Shown here: piece by piece, positions 31,122-33,077 of the stretch
How the letters are laid out: each line of letters begins with the position of its first letter
How positions within the stretch are numbered: the stretch's first letter is position 1
Virus record (IMG/VR): IMGVR_UViG_3300032892_000336
Location: 1-33,077 of that record
Reading direction: 5' to 3' (one strand)
Length of the DNA stretch: 33,077 nucleotides
Source: a virus
The notes under the pieces: model-generated
What the model was told of the DNA's origin: nothing
Databases searched by the model: none
Seen by the model: only the letters and a program-made list of their open reading frames with translations
Position numbers and translations under genes: made by a program

Positions 31122-33077
31122 TCAACGTCTCTCGGATGGATTTGTGACAGGCTGCGCCGGGCTCTGTGACATTACGGTGCTTTCGATCTCTCCGATCGCC
31201 ACGAATCGGATGTACGGATTCAGCCGATAGCCCTGACGCGCTTTATTTTCGATGAGCAAATGTTTGGGTGGGTCCTGGCCGAATTTCCGCTTGTAGGCAT
31301 CGCGTACAGCGGTACGGCAACGAGTCACCCGCTGACGAACTGTCGGCTCATCGATTTGAAGGCCTTGCGCGAGCTTGTGGGACGTCACGTACTGATAATT
31401 CTCGGGGCTACGGCCATCCGACAGGTCTCGCTGATAAGCGCCGTGCAGTTCACGAACCAACCTGCTGTCGGCATCTCCTAGCCGAAGCAAATCACGGACA
31501 ACGATCTGTTTGGTCTTTGCATCAATTGCCACCTGCAGACCGTCGACATCTGCTTTCTTGGTCGCAGCATTTGCGCGCTCGGCCTCGGCTTCGTCGACCC
31601 AGGTTTGTAATGAATCGACATGCTTGCCCATCATTGCAAGAACCGAGGCTCCGCCTGTCGATACGGTCATCACCAGCAGAGATGATGGCGGCAGCGTTTT
31701 GCTGACAAGCTCCGAACTATGGGCTTCGACCGCCGCCTTGAGCACGTCCGCAATCCCTTGAGCGTGTCGTTGGTGGAGGTCGAGAACTCGGCGCCCCACC
31801 TCGTCAGGGCTCTGAGACGGAAAGCATTTGAGGACGCGCGCAGTTTCACCACCGAACCGACCGAAGAATGCCAGGTCGCTTGATTCGCGAAGCTCCAGCG
31901 CGGTCCTTGCGTAAGACTCCGCCATAGTTTGGTCGTCCGGTTCGTCGCGCGGGCCGGTAAGCAACTCAACCTTGTACATCTCAACGGGATCATGTTCACC
32001 GGCATTAGCGGCAAGGACAGCAAAGCGGCGATCGATGCACTGCGAACAGCAACCACAATGGGTATGCAGCTTGGTAATGTTGTATACCCGCGTGCAGCTG
32101 ACCGTGTGGCGGATCAGCTCTCCACAACCGCGATCCACGATTGATCGAACGACGTCTCGCTTGGTCTTCCAAATGAAGGGGTTGTCGACGTCGATCGCCT
32201 TGCCCACGGCAGCACTGAAAAATTCCCGAAAGTGGTTCAAGACCAATGGGTGGGTAGTGCGCGTTGCGCGGGCGCCGACGACCTGCTCGGAGGTCGGCAA
32301 ATTGATACTCACGACGCCGTTCTCGAAGAATCGAACCCTGTTGTTCCCGAGTAGACGGGCAACAACACAAGCGAGTGCGGCGTAAAGAAACGATCGTGAT
32401 CGCTGCGTAAATTCTTGCACCCGAAGAGTCTGTTGCGTGGTCGCGAGAACCGGCACGTGCATGACCTTCTGCGGAAAGCGCGCAACGAGGTCCGTAACGA
32501 GATGCTTCTGGTGGTCATACATCTTCGGCGATGAGCGGTGGCTCACGAGCGCGACACGTTTCCCATTTGTCGCCAGTTCCTCGATAGCCCCGCTGAGCGA
32601 GTCTAGCCCGCCAGAAAACAGAACGACTTCGTCCGCCTTAAATGTCGCGCCACCGTCGGCGTCGCTGAATTCCAAGTAGTCCTGAATTGGAACCGGATTA
32701 GTCACCTTCTCAAACTCGAATTCGTAATCGTCTTCCGACAGAAACGAGAGCGTCGAGCAAAGCGATTCCAAGACGTTGCGACGGTTCCAATGATCCGGAT
32801 TTCTCACTGGGATGACGAATCGAAAGCTACGGCGCCAATCCGCACCCATTCCAACCTGCGCTGGACCGCCTCGGCTTATCGCTTGGTCGGCACAGTAGAC
32901 GTATGTGGCAATTTCGATGAGGTCGACGAGCAAGCCAGGAACATTCCTGACCATTTTCTTGCTGATGTCTTCCAGTTTGAGTGTGATGTTCTGCGCCCGA
33001 CCGCTCAGGGCAAGCCTCAGCGTCGAATCACCTCCAGACCGCTTTGCTCCGCCACAGAGGACGAGACGCTCAAGCAT
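31122..33077 (-). CDS. QueC/QatC-like PP-loop ATPase with C-terminal winged-helix domain (at least 651 aa)
   Basis: The first 120 residues have the 'VDLIEIATYVYCADQAISRG' and 'IPVRNPDHWN' patterns typical of QatC and related defence proteins. LFSGGLDSLSG (residues about 153-163) is the PP-loop, and residues C328, C341, C344 and C347 (CGCCSQCIDRR) correspond to the zinc site of QueC, the preQ0 synthase. Residues about 560-625 (YVTSHKLAQGLQI, RQRVTRCRTAVRDAY, then ENKARQGYRL) resemble an OmpR/PhoB-type winged helix. QatC is one part of the four-gene Qat anti-phage system; the other three members are not in this window and could lie upstream on the minus strand, beyond position 33077. The ATG is at the window edge, so the true start may be further out. 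Confidence 0.7.
   Translation of the reverse strand: MLERLVLCGGAKRSGGDSTLRLALSGRAQNITLKLEDISKKMVRNVPGLLVDLIEIATYVYCADQAISRGGPAQVGMGADWRRSFRFVIPVRNPDHWNRRNVLESLCSTLSFLSEDDYEFEFEKVTNPVPIQDYLEFSDADGGATFKADEVVLFSGGLDSLSGAIEELATNGKRVALVSHRSSPKMYDHQKHLVTDLVARFPQKVMHVPVLATTQQTLRVQEFTQRSRSFLYAALACVVARLLGNNRVRFFENGVVSINLPTSEQVVGARATRTTHPLVLNHFREFFSAAVGKAIDVDNPFIWKTKRDVVRSIVDRGCGELIRHTVSCTRVYNITKLHTHCGCCSQCIDRRFAVLAANAGEHDPVEMYKVELLTGPRDEPDDQTMAESYARTALELRESSDLAFFGRFGGETARVLKCFPSQSPDEVGRRVLDLHQRHAQGIADVLKAAVEAHSSELVSKTLPPSSLLVMTVSTGGASVLAMMGKHVDSLQTWVDEAEAERANAATKKADVDGLQVAIDAKTKQIVVRDLLRLGDADSRLVRELHGAYQRDLSDGRSPENYQYVTSHKLAQGLQIDEPTVRQRVTRCRTAVRDAYKRKFGQDPPKHLLIENKARQGYRLNPYIRFVAIGEIESTVMSQSPAQPVTNPSERR

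Overview
The window is most of a tailed-phage (siphovirus-type) prophage, or a close phage relative, from a GC-rich alphaproteobacterium, most likely of the Hyphomicrobiales (Bradyrhizobium or Rhodopseudomonas kind). This rests on about 60% GC in the phage backbone and on gene families common in that order: a protein with a DUF3489 domain, a DUF6362-like protein, DUF7220-like and DUF6441-like proteins, ParB-methyltransferase fusions and a fused prohead protease/capsid protein. No integrase, repressor or lysis gene is visible, so at least one end of the element lies outside the window and the host assignment is an inference.

Layout. Positions 22208 down to 356 form one long leftward late operon: terminase small and large subunits, gpW-like joining protein, lambda-type portal, protease-capsid fusion, DUF2190 decoration-like protein, connectors, tail terminator, tail tube, two overlapping tail-assembly proteins, DUF6441-like protein, tape measure, a run of tail-tip proteins, and a large putative receptor-binding protein with a seven-unit propeller, two discoidin-like domains and six C-terminal repeats. 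Many neighbours overlap by 4 bases, which suggests translational coupling. Positions 22311-23618 carry a short rightward block: a frameshifted conserved small gene, an 81-residue protein and a DUF3489 protein. It converges on the next block at a hairpin terminator. Positions 30971 down to 23647 form the leftward early block: a small helix-turn-helix protein, a primase-helicase of the P4/D5 type, four small genes, two tandem ParB-methyltransferases and a DUF7220-like membrane protein. A rightward GIY-YIG-like gene is inserted in this block.

Three places stand out. (1) Between the DUF6441-like gene and the tape measure lies an AT-rich two-gene cassette (11099-12614): a soluble protein that looks like the DUF4747/RexA type and a four-helix membrane protein. 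Together they have the architecture of lambda RexAB, suggesting a superinfection-exclusion or abortive-infection module. (2) At the right edge (31122-33077) lies a QueC/QatC-like ATPase with intact PP-loop and zinc cysteines, carrying an extra C-terminal winged-helix-like domain. It is probably part of an anti-phage (Qat-like) system that continues beyond the window. (3) Just downstream of the primase-helicase gene, a perfect 17-bp inverted repeat built of tandem TGTGACGG units flanks a 26-base alternating purine-pyrimidine tract and is a candidate phage replication origin.

How the parts would work together: the small helix-turn-helix protein and the primase-helicase drive excision and replication, possibly from the repeat cluster at 28251-28347. 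The methyltransferases modify phage DNA. The late operon then builds heads and tails. The Rex-like pair and the QatC-like gene would give the lysogen protection against other phages.
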